A DNA stretch of 64,000 bases from Cornus controversa. Taxonomy: Eukaryota; Streptophyta; Magnoliopsida; Cornales; Cornaceae. The position numbers and the translations under genes are program-made. Location: contig CM048852.1 of NCBI GenBank assembly GCA_026545225.1, forward strand, positions 58,287,146 through 58,351,145, given 5' to 3'. Positions 22,562 to 34,560 of the stretch are shown here, piece by piece. Numbering within the stretch: the stretch's first letter is position 1; each line of letters opens with the position of its first letter. A model generated the notes under the pieces. It saw nothing but the letters and a program-made list of their open reading frames with translations, did not search any database and was not told the origin of the DNA.

Positions 22562-23424
22562 CTAAAAAAAATTATTGGCTATTAAAGAGTTCACGAAGGC
22601 TGCAAATTAACTATAACATTGTGCAAGATTTTTCAAATATTCCCAACACTTTTAAGAGAGTAAATGTAGAAGTCATGTGTTGTCGGTGCAATTGAAGAAC
22701 ACAAGCGTTAATGAAACATCATTTCAAGTCAAGTCATCAAGAGTTTCCATATTCCCTTTCAAAAAATATATATATTTTTTTGTAATTTTATTATAAGAAT
22801 TCTATCATAGAATGGAAGATGACAAAGTGTGTTATTGTATTGGTCCATTGAGTTGAGAACCACCATTGTTCTTGTAATCTTAAATTCGTTTTACTTTGAC
22901 AATAATAAATACAAGGAGTTTTAAGAAATATTTGCTATATGATGTAAATTTTATATTACCAGTTTATTTACACCTATATTTTATATTGTATTTAAATTTT
23001 TGCTTATTGTTGTTGTTTATACTCCTAGGTAATGATTTGTGATTTGAATCACTCTATTTTTTCTTTATATCCCCTTAAGAAAAATTGCAATTATATTTTT
23101 ATTAAAAAATTAGTGGTTATCCAAAATCTATTTGTTTACTATTTCTATTTAAACACATTTTAAAATTTTATTAGCTACTGAAATTGTTGTCATTTTTTAT
23201 ATTTTAATTGTGAAATAATGATATTTTAATGATTTATTTATGGTATTGCTAGCTCTTTTGTGTACCAAAATGTCAATTCTACACAAAAATTTTTGATAAT
23301 GCATAATGTAATATTTATAAATTGACTAAAACTTAAAACAATATAAAAAATATATTTTAAACAAAAATTCTAATTGCCAAAAGAATATTTTGAATATGTT
23401 TAAATATTATCAAGCGATTGTCAT
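22562..23424. other. No recognisable feature
   Basis: AT-rich intergenic sequence without a convincing reading frame, inverted repeat or known motif. Confidence 0.5.
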
Positions 23425-23580
23425 AGGTAGATGTGTATGGTTCGGTTCTAAAATGAATCATAACCAAACCTATTCCAGTGGTTCCAAAAATATTGGAATT
23501 AGTCATTAGAAGTAGTATACATGCCATAAATACTACTTCTAATGATCGGTTTCGGTTCGGTTATACGATTTTTGACTTTC

Positions 23581-23614
<34 letters not shown>

Positions 23615-24528
23615 TACATACCAATAAATTGAAAAACTAAAATTTGAAATGCATATATACAATGATCCTATGTATTTTAGCGTATGGTAAGTTATATTGT
23701 AGTGTATGGAAAATTATATCTTGAACAAGTGTGTTATACAATATACATGTTTATATAGTATTTATTACTAATGGGTTAGTTGGAGCCTTTTGAACTCAAA
23801 ATTGAAATCCAACCATAATGAATAATTCTGTAAATTTTAGAACCAAAATTGAACCGTTCCATTATAGAATTGGACGAAACTGTATGATTCAGTCGATTTA
23901 CCGGTCCTACGATTTTTTTTTAGGGGTGCAACTTGGGTTGGGCAACCCGAATTCAATTCGAGCCTAACCTCATTTTTTACAAGCTTGGACAACTATTTTT
24001 ACAATTAGAGTTGAGCTTGGGTTGAAAAACTTCAACCCGAACTTAATTAGGATTGGCCTAGGATTTAAGTGCTAACAACCCGAACCTAAATTGTAATATT
24101 ATTTTTATACATATTTTTTATTTTAAATATATTATATATAATATTCAAATTATGATAACCATTTTCTTTTCAACTTCTTTTATTTAAATCTTAATTTATT
24201 ATATGTCAACACTTTGGATAATTAATTTTCCTAAAAAATTGTTTGTAATTTTTTAGAAATTTGCATTAAGTTCTTAATTTTTTGTGTGTTTAAGAGTAAT
24301 TTAATGTGAAACTTATTAAAGATCACTTAAATTTTTAACATGGAAATTGGCGACATAGATAACCCAAATTAACCCAACATTTTAATCTGAAATCTCAACC
24401 CGAGTTTAAAAATTTAAGAATGGGTTGCTAAGGTTGAGTAATTAGGGTTGAACATTTCATATGTAGGATTGAACCCTAGTTGTACCTCTAATCCGGCCGA
24501 GTTGTAGCCCTAGTCTTTTTGTGCACTG
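23425..24528. mobile_element. Possible inverted-repeat element hosting a hAT MITE
   Basis: The left part has GGTTCGGTTCTAAAATG; inverted counterparts such as AGAACCAAAATTGAACCG occur near 23840-23860, and a GTGCACAAAAAG-type end lies past the nested MITE. Ends resemble those of the 38.7-43.9 kb element. Boundaries are approximate. Confidence 0.35.
23921..24512. mobile_element. hAT-type MITE
   Basis: The left end TAGGGGTGCAACTTGG matches the inverted right end TAGGGCTACAACTCGG. Flanks TTTTTTTT and GTCTTTTT agree at 6 of 8 positions, a possible decayed 8-bp duplication. The interior is AT-rich, with AACCCGAA-type words, and noncoding. Confidence 0.65.
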
Positions 24529-27000
24529 CTAGACCCAAGTGGTACTAACTCTCCCAAATTGAGAGGAGGGTAACACGTTATTTTTGTCCAAAAGCGACTT
24601 TAATGCCACTTGTCGAATTAAAAAATAAAAAGAAAAAACACCTCGAAATTTAACCCCCAAAGTAGAAAATCACACCTTGAATCTCCGCCCTCTAATCTTG
24701 GTCCTTGATGAACTATTCCAATTCTTGAATTTTTCTGTCTGTTGCTCAATTTCTCAGCCATTTTTGTGTAAATTATTCCTTTTATATATATATATATATA
24801 TATAAGAAAATAATAGTAGTCCAACTGTTTTAAGTGAGTGAAGATGACGTCATCTCCACTCACATAAATGCAGAAAAAAGAGAGAGAAAAAATGTAAAGA
24901 TTTTCAGATTATTTTTATATGCTTCAAACTCGTATTGCTTTGAATTTCTGCAAGCGACGCATTCAATATTATACGAAATCAGGCCTGCACTTGACTAGAT
25001 TGCAAGGCAAACACCCAAACAAAGTCAAGAGTAGTTTTCATTCCGTACTTGGACAACAAAACTAAGAACCCAAGACAGGTTTCTAAACCTTTTTCTCATC
25101 ATCTAACTTCGTCTAAAATATTTCCAAGCAGCACGGGAGCAATCAGTAGCCACAACCAACATTTAACAACCCCAACACTCCGTTAAGGCACCATTGTTCT
25201 TTGCCAGTGAAAGAGTCGTGACCCTACCAATGCCTGCAACCAGCGTGACTAACCGGACCTTTTTCAAATAATTATGAGCACATTGCACCATAGTCCACAC
25301 CTGAAAAATACAATATGTGGGAAGAATGCAAACAGATAATTCCAGAATGCGGGCAAGAATTTTGAGTACATCACAGAATTGGATGGTGACCTATGATTGC
25401 TGCCAGCAGCTAGTACAAATGGGAACAAACTGCCACCATACAATGTTGGGATTGACTATCTTGATACCGAGTTCAAAGCAAATGCATCCCAAGATCTGCC
25501 AAATACATTAGAAACTTAGAAAATGTTGGCTTGTGTCAGTTCACCGCAAACCCCTTAAACAAGCCCAACGTACAACTTTTACCTGTATCCAAAGCATAAA
25601 ACTTACATATTTAGCTAAACAAAATTTAATGCCATGATCAATTTGAAATTAATAAACTAGTTAATTTGTTATTTCCTTCATAACACATATTTTCAACAAT
25701 ATAAATAGATTCACATTTCGACTATGGGAATTTTCCTCAAGTTACAAGGCCTCTTGAGCAAAGTTCAATATTTTTTTGTCCTGCTAGAAATAAAATTTTC
25801 CAATGAATCAATTCCAAAAGCAAACTGATGAGGAGAAGGCATGGAGCATATTTTTGAATTGCAACAAAATATACCATTGAAAAAGATACCTGAGCACGGC
25901 TTGTTCGCTTCAATATCCAAAATTGTAGATGAGTCAATGAACTAATGGGATGATATCCTCATCAAGAGCCCACCAGATTCGTCCGCAAGTTAAATCATGT
26001 CTTTCCACTCAACACTTGAATTCTAATTATAGCATGAAAGGCCCACTTCCTCAAGCAATTTGTTTGAGTACTTCTGTGCAATTTCATTTCAACAAGGAAT
26101 CTTTCTTGAAGCATCAAATCTCACTGTGGTGGCTAGAATATGCAAAGAATCAACCCTTTCATGCATATTCCAAGCTGATGGATGTAAAAGAGGAACTATA
26201 ATACATTTGTTAACTGCTAGCACTGTCCATTGTTACAGCAAACATCCAGCGCACACACTGTCTTGATTAGCAACCTTTTGAAACTCCAAAAGAATTACTT
26301 TATACAATTTTTGCATACTCATTGGCTGACCCCATCCATATGGGACAAAGGCAAGGATGATGATGAAGAATTTTTGCGAACTCATTGAGAACACAACTTA
26401 AAAAAGGAAATCAGTAGTCCATTTATTTGACAATATTCCAAGCCTAACAATAATTCGCAGTCAGGAGAAAAAGTATAACTTTCAGAAGAAAGAGGACAAA
26501 AAGAAGCAATTCACACCAACCTGAGCAAATATCACAGTAGTAACAACAGTGGCCTCACGAACTATGAGCAATTCACATCAATTTCTGCTAGATAAGCCAA
26601 CAAATACCTGTACATCTGACAGTAAATCCTTAGAAGTCAGAAAAATGAAATTAAGTGCATATAAATACAGAAACAATGATAATACAAAAACATATGCTGA
26701 AGAAGAATCTTCATTTAGCTGTCAAATGTCCTTGAACACATATTTATAGACAAATATCAGATAACCATAACAAATAATCTGTGGAAAAGCTTTTGGCTTT
26801 GCATTGAAGGCATCTGAATATAATAGCAGTGAGTTGTCTATGTCGCACAAGCAATATGAAATTGCGTATGTCAACTGCATTCAATAATGAGCAAAAAAGA
26901 TAATATGGGTTTAACTTGGTTACTATAAAGATTTCGAGCAGAAAAGAAAAAGGTCAGGAAGTTGACAAACCATATCATGTGCACATGATAAAGTGGGTGT
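24529..27000. other. No recognisable gene
   Basis: Several open frames of 60-85 codons occur, but none resembles a known family and none shows coding-like composition. The region lies downstream of the PORR gene (minus strand) and could include distal untranslated or intergenic sequence; the sequence does not settle this. Confidence 0.4.
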
Positions 27001-27008
27001 GGCAGATA

Positions 27009-27345
27009 TGCGAATGCTGAGATGGACGTCTGGCAAGAGAAGAAAGGATAGAATTAGAGATGAGCAAATTCATGAAATGGTTGAAGTACCACAAGTTGGA
27101 GATAAAAAGAGAGAAAATCAATTAAGATGATTTGAACATATATAGAGAAGACCACTATAAGTGCACAAGTTAGGAAGAGTGACATGATCCACATTGAGCG
27201 TAATGCTATGAAAAGTGGAAGATCAAAGTTAATGCGGATAGAATTAGTAGAGAGGGATATGAAAATATGTGGTTTGCCTGATGCTATGACCTTAGATAGA
27301 GTGAAATGAAAAATTAGGATTCATGTAGCCGACACCAAGTAGTTG
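27009..27345 (+). mobile_element. RTE-type LINE C-terminal fragment
   Basis: The plus strand, with frame breaks, encodes the usual C terminus of plant RTE-clade LINE ORFs: LRWTSGKRRKDRIRDEQIHEM, then a (V)RKSDMIHIE-like segment, then MTLDRVK and the closing IHVADTK. It ends with the CATGTAGCCGACACC motif. It is a dead fragment; a sister copy lies at 51850-52140. Confidence 0.7.
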
Positions 27346-27523
27346 TAAAATAGGCTTAAAGTTGAGTTGAGTAAGTTTATTTATTTTTATTTTTTAAAAA
27401 AGATATCCAATAAAATTGGTTTAGAACAAAAATAAAAATATTGACACCTATTAAAAAAACTAAAATTAAAATAGTTCGTCATATTATCCACTAGGACCTA
27501 GTATAAACATGGTGTTGAATTAT

Positions 27524-28125
27524 ATGTTCTTTATCAGTATTAGGTAATCACATCATTGTAAAATCAGAAAGAAAGAAGGGATGAGAAGACAGAAGATGAG
27601 ACCAAGCTAGAAGAAGGAGAAGAGAAGATGGACCAAAGGGAGTGAGAAGACATAAAATATAGACTGGATGACTGAAGGGTTGATTCTGAAATCACGATAA
27701 TATTCCATTGATTACATAATAGCCTTTATATAGGTAAAGCATAATCAAACGTTAAGAGACTCTAAAATAATAAAGTACTTAAATATTCCTAAAATTAAAA
27801 CATTTCCAAAATAAATAAATTATTTAAAATGTTCTTTATCAGTATTAGGTAATCAAATCATTGTAAAATCAGAAAGAAAGAAGGGATGAGAAGACAGAAG
27901 ATGAGACCAAGCTAGAAGAAGGTGAAGAGAAGACAGACCAAAGGGAGTGAGAAGACATAAAATATAGACCGGATGACTGAAGGGTTGATTCTGAAATCAC
28001 GATAATATTCCATTGATTACATAATAGCCTTTATATAGGAAAAGCATAAACAAACGTTAAGAAACTCTAAAATAATAAAGTACTTAAATATTCCTAAAAT
28101 TAAAACATTACCAAAATAAATAAAT
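27524..28125 (-). repeat. Tandem pair of a ~305-bp LTR-like unit
   Basis: Units at 27524-27828 and 27829-28125 are direct repeats with only scattered differences. Each starts TGTTCTTTATCAG and ends near CCTAAAATTAAAACA, i.e. TG...CA. The minus strand of each has a TATA-like CCTATATAAAGGC. They may be two LTRs with almost no interior, or a tandem duplication of one solo LTR. No primer-binding site is seen between them. Confidence 0.75.
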
Positions 28126-28668
28126 AAGTTAACCCTAATTTCATCAAATCCCTAATGAAAATAAGACTTTGTCAAAAATCTCAATCTTATATCAAAAAAG
28201 GATCTTCAAAGTTTATAAAAACATAATCACTAATTCTTCTGACTTGTGATGAACACATATTTAACTAGTCATTAGTTACACAAAAAATGTGAGTTTTATT
28301 CATGAAAAGGATATCATCAAGATTTACACACACACAAAAATAATAATAATAATAAATAATAAATAAATAAAAGAACGGATAAGCCAAAAAGTTGTCATGC
28401 AAGTCTAAGTAAAAGAAGATAGAAAAATTGATAATGAACAAATAATGTATCTGGATACCGTTGAGAACATAATAAGGTTGAGATCAAATTAGCACTGACC
28501 AAAATTCATAGCAGCTCCCGGTGAGTATAATCTTAAGCACCCAATTGTGGTAAGCAACCTTGTAGATGTCCACAGAAGTAGCAATAACAATCTAGTGCAC
28601 GGTTATAGAGATGATGATCACATTTTAATTATGCATATGGCAAAAAGCAACTTATTACTCAACACCCC
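28126..28668. other. PORR downstream region
   Basis: AT-rich sequence with a short AATAAT run near 28338-28370. It probably includes the 3' untranslated part of the minus-strand PORR transcript; nothing more can be identified. Confidence 0.35.
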
Positions 28669-30009
28669 TCATTTGGATGGACTGGTTTCATTCTCATAGA
28701 GCCCACTAAGCTCCGTCATATCATCCTTGGGATTTTGATCATCAAAACTCTCTAAAATTGGAATAACCCATTCACCATCCCTTGTTCCCTCTTCATTCTT
28801 CTTGCATACTACTTCACTACTAGTCAACCCCTCAATTTCCTTTAATTCCTTCGTTCTCATGTTTTTGGTATTTCTACATCCCAATAAGAGAAGGTCCAAC
28901 ATTTTCCTTCGAACAATGTGAATTGGGTTTGGCTCGATCAAATACCCTTTACTATATGATTCTCTTAGAAAAATTGTTTGGCTATTTCCTTTGGTAGATA
29001 TGTAAAAAATCCCTGGATGCTTCAAAATAAGCTCGCGCACGTTAACTTCAATACCAAAATCCCTCCGGAAGTGTGCTAACCGTTCAACCTCAACCATTTT
29101 CTCCACTGTCAAACTCAAGAGCTCGTGGAGAATCCCCACGGATCGCTTCTCAAACCGCTCAATCCCTCTGCAAGCGCGCACCCGGACAACCTCATTCTTC
29201 TCATAAGGCTTTGTATAAGAAAGCCTTTGCCAATTCTTCAATTTCTCTCTAAACCCCGCCTCAATCTTAAACCCAGTAGGGAAATTAATAGGAAACGCGA
29301 ACTTGGTTTCGAACTCACTCAACCATTTCTCTCTATACTCTTTCTCTCTCCACTTCTCCACCTCCGCCACACCCAAATCCTCGTCTCTATCAATCAAAGC
29401 CACAACCTCTAAATCAACTAACTTAAAGTCATCCGAATACTTCTGAATTATCGATTCCCGAAAATCCTCTGGCAAACCCAATTCTCTCCTAATCAACCTC
29501 AAAGCATGAATGTGAAGTGACCCATTTATAGACATCATCAAGAGCTTCTTCACACGCATTACATTTTCTAATTCCGATTCCCAAATAACCCTTTTTTCTT
29601 CATTAATCAAATCATTCATTTGTCGAGTAAATTTACAGCATATATTCCTCTTTATTGGATGCGTAAATACATCGAACACATGGGGGAATTTCCGGAGGAA
29701 AGCGCCAGTGCCGATGTTGATGCCGACAATGTTGTTCCATCGAGACATCAGTTGTACGGAGACGAAAGGACCTCGTCTTTGAGTGGACATGAGTTGGTGG
29801 AGTTTGAGGACTAGTGTCAGTTGGTTGAGACGAAGCATGAGCTTATCGAGCTTGAGGTCTCTGGTTCGGTCTTCTAAGCGGACCTGTGCTGTGACAACTG
29901 GTTTTTTCCATCGCCTTTGCGTGGTGAAGTTGAATGGACCGAATCGAATTGAAGATTGAAAAGGGATGTGGATTTGGAAGAGGGTTCTGTGCATAAATCT
30001 TTCTAACAT
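28669..30009 (-). CDS. PORR-domain organelle RNA-binding protein
   Basis: Intronless 446-aa reading frame. Plant Organelle RNA Recognition (PORR) proteins are land-plant factors that bind organelle transcripts; characterised members act in group II intron splicing. The N terminus (about residues 1-45) is basic and poor in acidic residues, with RTLFQIHIPFQSSIRFGPF, consistent with a mitochondrial or plastid presequence. The PORR domain covers roughly residues 45-385: RTRDLKLDKLMLRLNQL, GAFLRKFPHVFDVF, LLMMSINGSLHIHALRLIR, ELGLPEDFRESIIQKY, FPTGFKIEAGFREKLKNWQ, LLSLTVEKMVEVERLAHFR and KHPGIFYISTKGN, followed by a variable acidic tail. The length fits the family. I cannot say which subfamily (WTF1-like, RPD1-like or other), so I give no symbol. 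Start chosen as the first ATG of the frame, which also gives the presequence. Confidence 0.93.
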   Translation of the reverse strand: MLERFMHRTLFQIHIPFQSSIRFGPFNFTTQRRWKKPVVTAQVRLEDRTRDLKLDKLMLRLNQLTLVLKLHQLMSTQRRGPFVSVQLMSRWNNIVGINIGTGAFLRKFPHVFDVFTHPIKRNICCKFTRQMNDLINEEKRVIWESELENVMRVKKLLMMSINGSLHIHALRLIRRELGLPEDFRESIIQKYSDDFKLVDLEVVALIDRDEDLGVAEVEKWREKEYREKWLSEFETKFAFPINFPTGFKIEAGFREKLKNWQRLSYTKPYEKNEVVRVRACRGIERFEKRSVGILHELLSLTVEKMVEVERLAHFRRDFGIEVNVRELILKHPGIFYISTKGNSQTIFLRESYSKGYLIEPNPIHIVRRKMLDLLLLGCRNTKNMRTKELKEIEGLTSSEVVCKKNEEGTRDGEWVIPILESFDDQNPKDDMTELSGLYENETSPSK

Positions 30010-30307
30010 TTTCAGATTAGTTGTTTATGCAGATGTTTTAATGAGAGAGCGCCAGAAAGGTGATCAAAATTTTAGGCTCTGTTGGTATCGCAGGAGAATT
30101 ACCAATATATATATAGATATACACACAAGAATAAACATCAATTAATTATAAAAAATCGGCCATTTAACTTTTGTTGTCGTGGAGGGGTCACATTTTGTTG
30201 CGAAATAGAGAGTTAAAAAAAAACTGTTATATGGAAAATGTGCAATGTGCAAAATTCTTAATTTGTACAAATTTTTAATTTGAAATATATTGGACAATGA
30301 AATGATT

Positions 30308-30892
30308 AAAGTACAAAAAATAACTCCGGCAATTTATTATATGCATATAACTCTTTGTATTTTTACAATGTGTGCAAACACCTCATTCATCAAATTTTTT
30401 TTAAAATGACTAAAATGTCCCTTATAATCTTTAAAACCCTTCTGCTATGTTTGGATGCAATATTTTCTATTCTTTTATATATAACTAAAAATATATTTTA
30501 ATTATTTTATTATTTCAAATGGGCTTGAAGAATAAAAATAATAAGAAATTAATATTCAGATGAGTCTTTTTTAGACATCTAAACATGGCACTAGAGTGTA
30601 GAGGGTGTTTTAGACAATTTAGTTGTTAAATTGACAAAATGTCCTTATTTGCACATTTTTGTAAACAGTGAGGGATTTTTTTGCACTGTAGAAAGGTTTT
30701 TGCACATTTGGTATATAGTGAAGGTGTTTTTTGAAAATTGTACTTTTGGGTTTTTTAAAAAATTCGAACATCATCATATACAATAAGGGGCAATTTGCTC
30801 TGTTTAAAATTATAGGGATTTATATGTGCATACCAAATAGCACATGTATTTTTTGCACATTTTCTATATAGCGAGGTTTTTTTGCACTTTAA
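30308..30892. mobile_element. Fold-back MITE upstream of the PORR gene
   Basis: The left end ATTAAAGTACAAAAAATAAC pairs with the inverted right end GTTAAAGTGCAAAAAAACC. Inside, AAATGTGCAAAAA-type blocks occur in both orientations. It is noncoding and starts about 300 bp upstream of the PORR start codon, so it may lie in or near that promoter. Confidence 0.6.
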
Positions 30893-31054
30893 CCCAAAAC
30901 AAAACCCTAAAAGCAACCCTCAAATGTGCAGGTCAAGCATGATTCCATGAATATTCTTTATCTGCTACACAATCTGGATTTACACTTCAATTCTGGTTGA
31001 TGCTAAAGATCTTATTCTAACCCCAAAACATGGGTCAGTGTATTTCCTCGTCTT

Positions 31055-32934
31055 TAGGGATTGATGTTGTTTTAAAAGTGTAAAATAACTCGCAAGTGTA
31101 CGAATCTATTGAAGTATAGATCGACAAGAACAAGGTCGAACCCAAGGGAATGCTTTGAGAAGAAAAATTAATACAAATTCAAATTAATTTAAAACTAATC
31201 TAGTTTAAACAAAAAGTTGGTTGATTTGCGAAAGATTAAACTAACATGCAAATAAAATAATACAATTGAAATCAAATAGAGAAAATAACTAAGGTGTCGA
31301 ATTCCACCACCGTTAAATCCATGAAGCTTCTAATATTCATTTATTAATTTTCAAATTTGGAGTAGCAATCAAGAAATCAATCTATTGCTTACTCAAGATT
31401 TAACAATAAAGCACTATGAAAAATATATCAAAAAGGTAGATTTTCTTTCACTTTACCAGTGTAAAATTCTAAGCATCTTATGTATACAATTTAATAAAAA
31501 ACATAAGATTAAAAATTATCACTTTTAAGAAATACAAACTCAAACTTAGATTAATTATAATACTTTATAACTACCACATATACATGATATAGATGGTGAA
31601 AGAATTATAAAATAATTAATCACAAGAAGCGAAAATCATAAGCAATTAAATCATACACAAGGGAATCAATTAATGAACAAAAGAACTTCACTTCATTAAT
31701 GGAGGTTTCCTCCTCAGCCTTAGTTGAGGAATTAGTTACACATGTTAGAAGAAGAAGATAACAAAATAATAAAAGACATAATGAATAAATAAAACTCGAA
31801 TTGTCTCTGTCTTCTCTACCCTGGCCTCCACTTCTTTTCTCCTCCAAAACAGCTTCCAATTCACCACTTTATATCCAAGTGAATATATAAAGTTCTAATC
31901 CAATTAGGAGATAAATTCCTAATCCAATTAGGAGATAATTAGGGTTTTCCCGCAGCCCTAAACAGGTGGATTTTTCTGCTGACGTTCGGCCCAAGTTTTG
32001 ACCCAGTAGAAGTCCGATTTATGAAATTTATGTGAAATACAAAAGTGTCCAGAATCGAATTTCGTTCAACTATTGTGAGAATTAAGTCGAATTGATGCTC
32101 AAAAATAAGACTTTCAGTTCACTTTTCAAAACGGGATTAAAATTGGATTAAGTGCTGAATTGGGCTTCAGGCCCGTAACATCCTTAAACTGTTATAATTC
32201 TCTTGGACCTCTTTCTTGGGCTGATTTGAGTTAAAATATGGAGTTGAATGGATCCATTTGATGTAGGCTTCATCCAACCATTTTGAATGTCTTCTTTAAA
32301 AGCCCAAAAATCATGATTTTAACTGAAATAATCATTAAAGCTCTGAAAAGACAGAAAACAAAAAAATAAAGTAAAATCACAAATAAACTATTACTAAGAG
32401 AATAAAATATGCAAATTAAGAGACTAGAATATGTAACATTCAACACCGATCAGGGATGGCAACGGGTTGGGTAGGGCACGAGTTTGCCTAAACGCATCCC
32501 CGACTTGCTGTTTTCAATACTATTCCCAAACCTACCATAGGTTTGGGACGGAGCAGGATTTCAAAACTCATTCCCACCTCGTTGGGAGAAAACCTACCTC
32601 ATCCTCGCCTCGCCCCGCAAACTTCTAACGAAATCAAAACATCAACCAAAATTAATTTTTTCAAAAGATACAAGTCCAGTGCTTAGTACCAAGTTTGATA
32701 CTATTAAATTCAAAGTAATATAATCTCTGTATAAGAAGTAAAATGACAAGATTTCACAATTAAAGGGCCCAATAACAAGTATGATCCAACAATGAAAGAA
32801 TGTTTAATAAAACCAAAATATAAAATAAAAATATAGTCCAGATTGAACAAATTTAGAAGGCTTAATACAATCAAAAGATAAAATGAAAACAAATTCCAAA
32901 CAACGTTTGTTCCCTTCCCTATAATAATTAAAGA

Positions 32935-32970
<36 letters not shown>

Positions 32971-33140
32971 ATCAAATGTATCGGCAAGGCGGAGAGAGTT
33001 CTTATGTCCTGAACCCACCCCGTACACGCAGCAGGTTCTACTTTTCTATCCCAAACCTGTCCCTATAGAAAAAAAAGAATTCTCATACCCGTCCTATATG
33101 AGGCAGAAATCCGATGGGGCGGAGAAAATTGCCATCCTTA
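31055..33140. mobile_element. hAT-type MITE split by a solo LTR
   Basis: The left terminus TAGGGAT at 31055-31061 is separated from the rest of the terminal repeat, GGGATGGCAACGGG (from 32453), by a solo LTR. The right terminus is TTGCCATCCTTA, ending at 33140. A perfect 8-bp direct repeat CTCGTCTT flanks the whole at 31047-31054 and 33141-33148. Without the LTR the MITE is about 690 bp. The interior has GC-richer patches near both ends and an AT tract at about 32935-32967. No coding capacity. Confidence 0.88.
31062..32452. mobile_element. Solo LTR, family A copy 1
   Basis: A 1391-bp segment bounded TGATGTTG...CCGATCA and flanked by the perfect 5-bp direct repeat GGGAT (31057-31061 and 32453-32457). 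It is homologous along its length to the copy at 39200-40546, sharing ACTCGCAAGTGTACGAATCT-like sequence at the start and an AGGTGTCGAATTCCACCACC block. No internal retrotransposon domain is present, so it is read as a solo LTR. The small minus-strand frame near 31620-31859 is present in both copies but has no recognised product. It sits seven bases inside the hAT MITE. Confidence 0.85.
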
Positions 33141-33148
33141 CTCGTCTT

Positions 33149-34087
33149 CCAAAATATAAAGTGAAGAGTTCAAGTTTCATAGGAGTAAAGTGGCCCCAAA
33201 AAATGAATAATCTCATTTTTAAAAACACAATAAATCATAAAAAATATCAAATGAATATTAGTAAAGTTTGTCTACACCCATAATCAAAAGTTTGCTATGT
33301 TAATATATATAATCAAATGTAAATTACATCCAATCATATCCCAAAAGATCACTGCATGGCTAAAAAAAATCAAATATCATTTTTCATCACCTTAATTAAT
33401 ACGAGATAATGTTACAAACACATGACGATAATTCTCTTCTTGTTACACATATCAAATAAACATATTATGTTATGACAAAAAAAAATAATAATTATATATA
33501 TAATTATAAGATTAGCTACCATCATGTGTTTATCTTGCTCCTTATCATAACAATTGTAAATGTCCAAATCTCGTCTTGAAATTATTCTATAAAATTCAAA
33601 GTAAAAATAATAATTTTTTTAATTTAAAATGAGCATCGTCATTGACCTACTACATCATACCATATCTTTTAAACATTCTTCAGGACTATGCAAATTATGA
33701 AATCTTTCAACCCCTAAGTTTGCATGTCTCCGAAACACGAATAGACTTTTCTTAGATTTATTTAAAGATTTATGAGATGTATCAATTTGTTTTTTTTTTT
33801 TTAAAAAAAAAGTAGAAACAACAAATACTGTATATGGAGTTTGTTTTCATTTAGAATTAAAATGCATTAGTTGCATAATAAGAGATCCCTCAAGTTTCAT
33901 AAAATATATTTTTTCATTTTTTAAGAATTCAAATAAAGATTCAAAATATAAAACTTGCATATATTTGTTATACAAGCCTCTGGCAGTAAAACTCAACCAA
34001 AAAAAAAAAAATGGTGCAAGATACATTTTGAAGTGATAAAGATGTATAATATTTTATTTTATCCCAAATGAACAGTTCCAATAACCA
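33149..34087. other. No recognisable feature
   Basis: Very AT-rich sequence with homopolymer runs; no supported gene or repeat boundaries. Confidence 0.5.
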
Positions 34088-34560
34088 TAAGGTTATGTTT
34101 GGTATAATGGAAAATAAAAGAATGGATAACATTAGTTATGAGAGAAAAGAAAAGAAAAGATTGTGTTAAACTTTTATCGTGTTTGGTTGATTAATAAGGG
34201 GGAAAAAATGAAATGATAGTTAACATGTTTGGGGGAAATAAAGGAAAGGAAACTATTTAAAAAAAATTTATCATTATACCCTTTTATATTTAAAAGATCA
34301 ATTTTAACTTCGATCAAAATAAGAGCAAAGTTGGTATTAAAAAAAATTCATTAAAAAAAGCTAGCATTTCCTTCCCTTTCTTTCATTTTCTCTCATTTCC
34401 AGAAATATAACAAAAGTTACTATTCAAAATTAATTTATCCCTCCAAATCATTTCATTTCATTTCCTCTCCATTAAATTTTTTTATACCAAACACAAAAAA
34501 ACATATCCCTCTATTTCCTTTCCTTTCTTTTCCTTTCATTTCTTTCCAACCAAACTAAGT
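34088..34560. mobile_element. Fold-back MITE, purine-rich left and pyrimidine-rich right arm
   Basis: The left end GGTTATGTTTGGTATAATGG and the right end CATTTCTTTCCAACCAAACT are roughly inverted copies; the left half is rich in GAAAAG-type words and the right half in their complements (CTTTCC, TTTCCT). Several internal TTTGGT/ACCAAA pairs strengthen the fold-back reading. No coding capacity, and the target duplication is not resolved. Confidence 0.55.
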
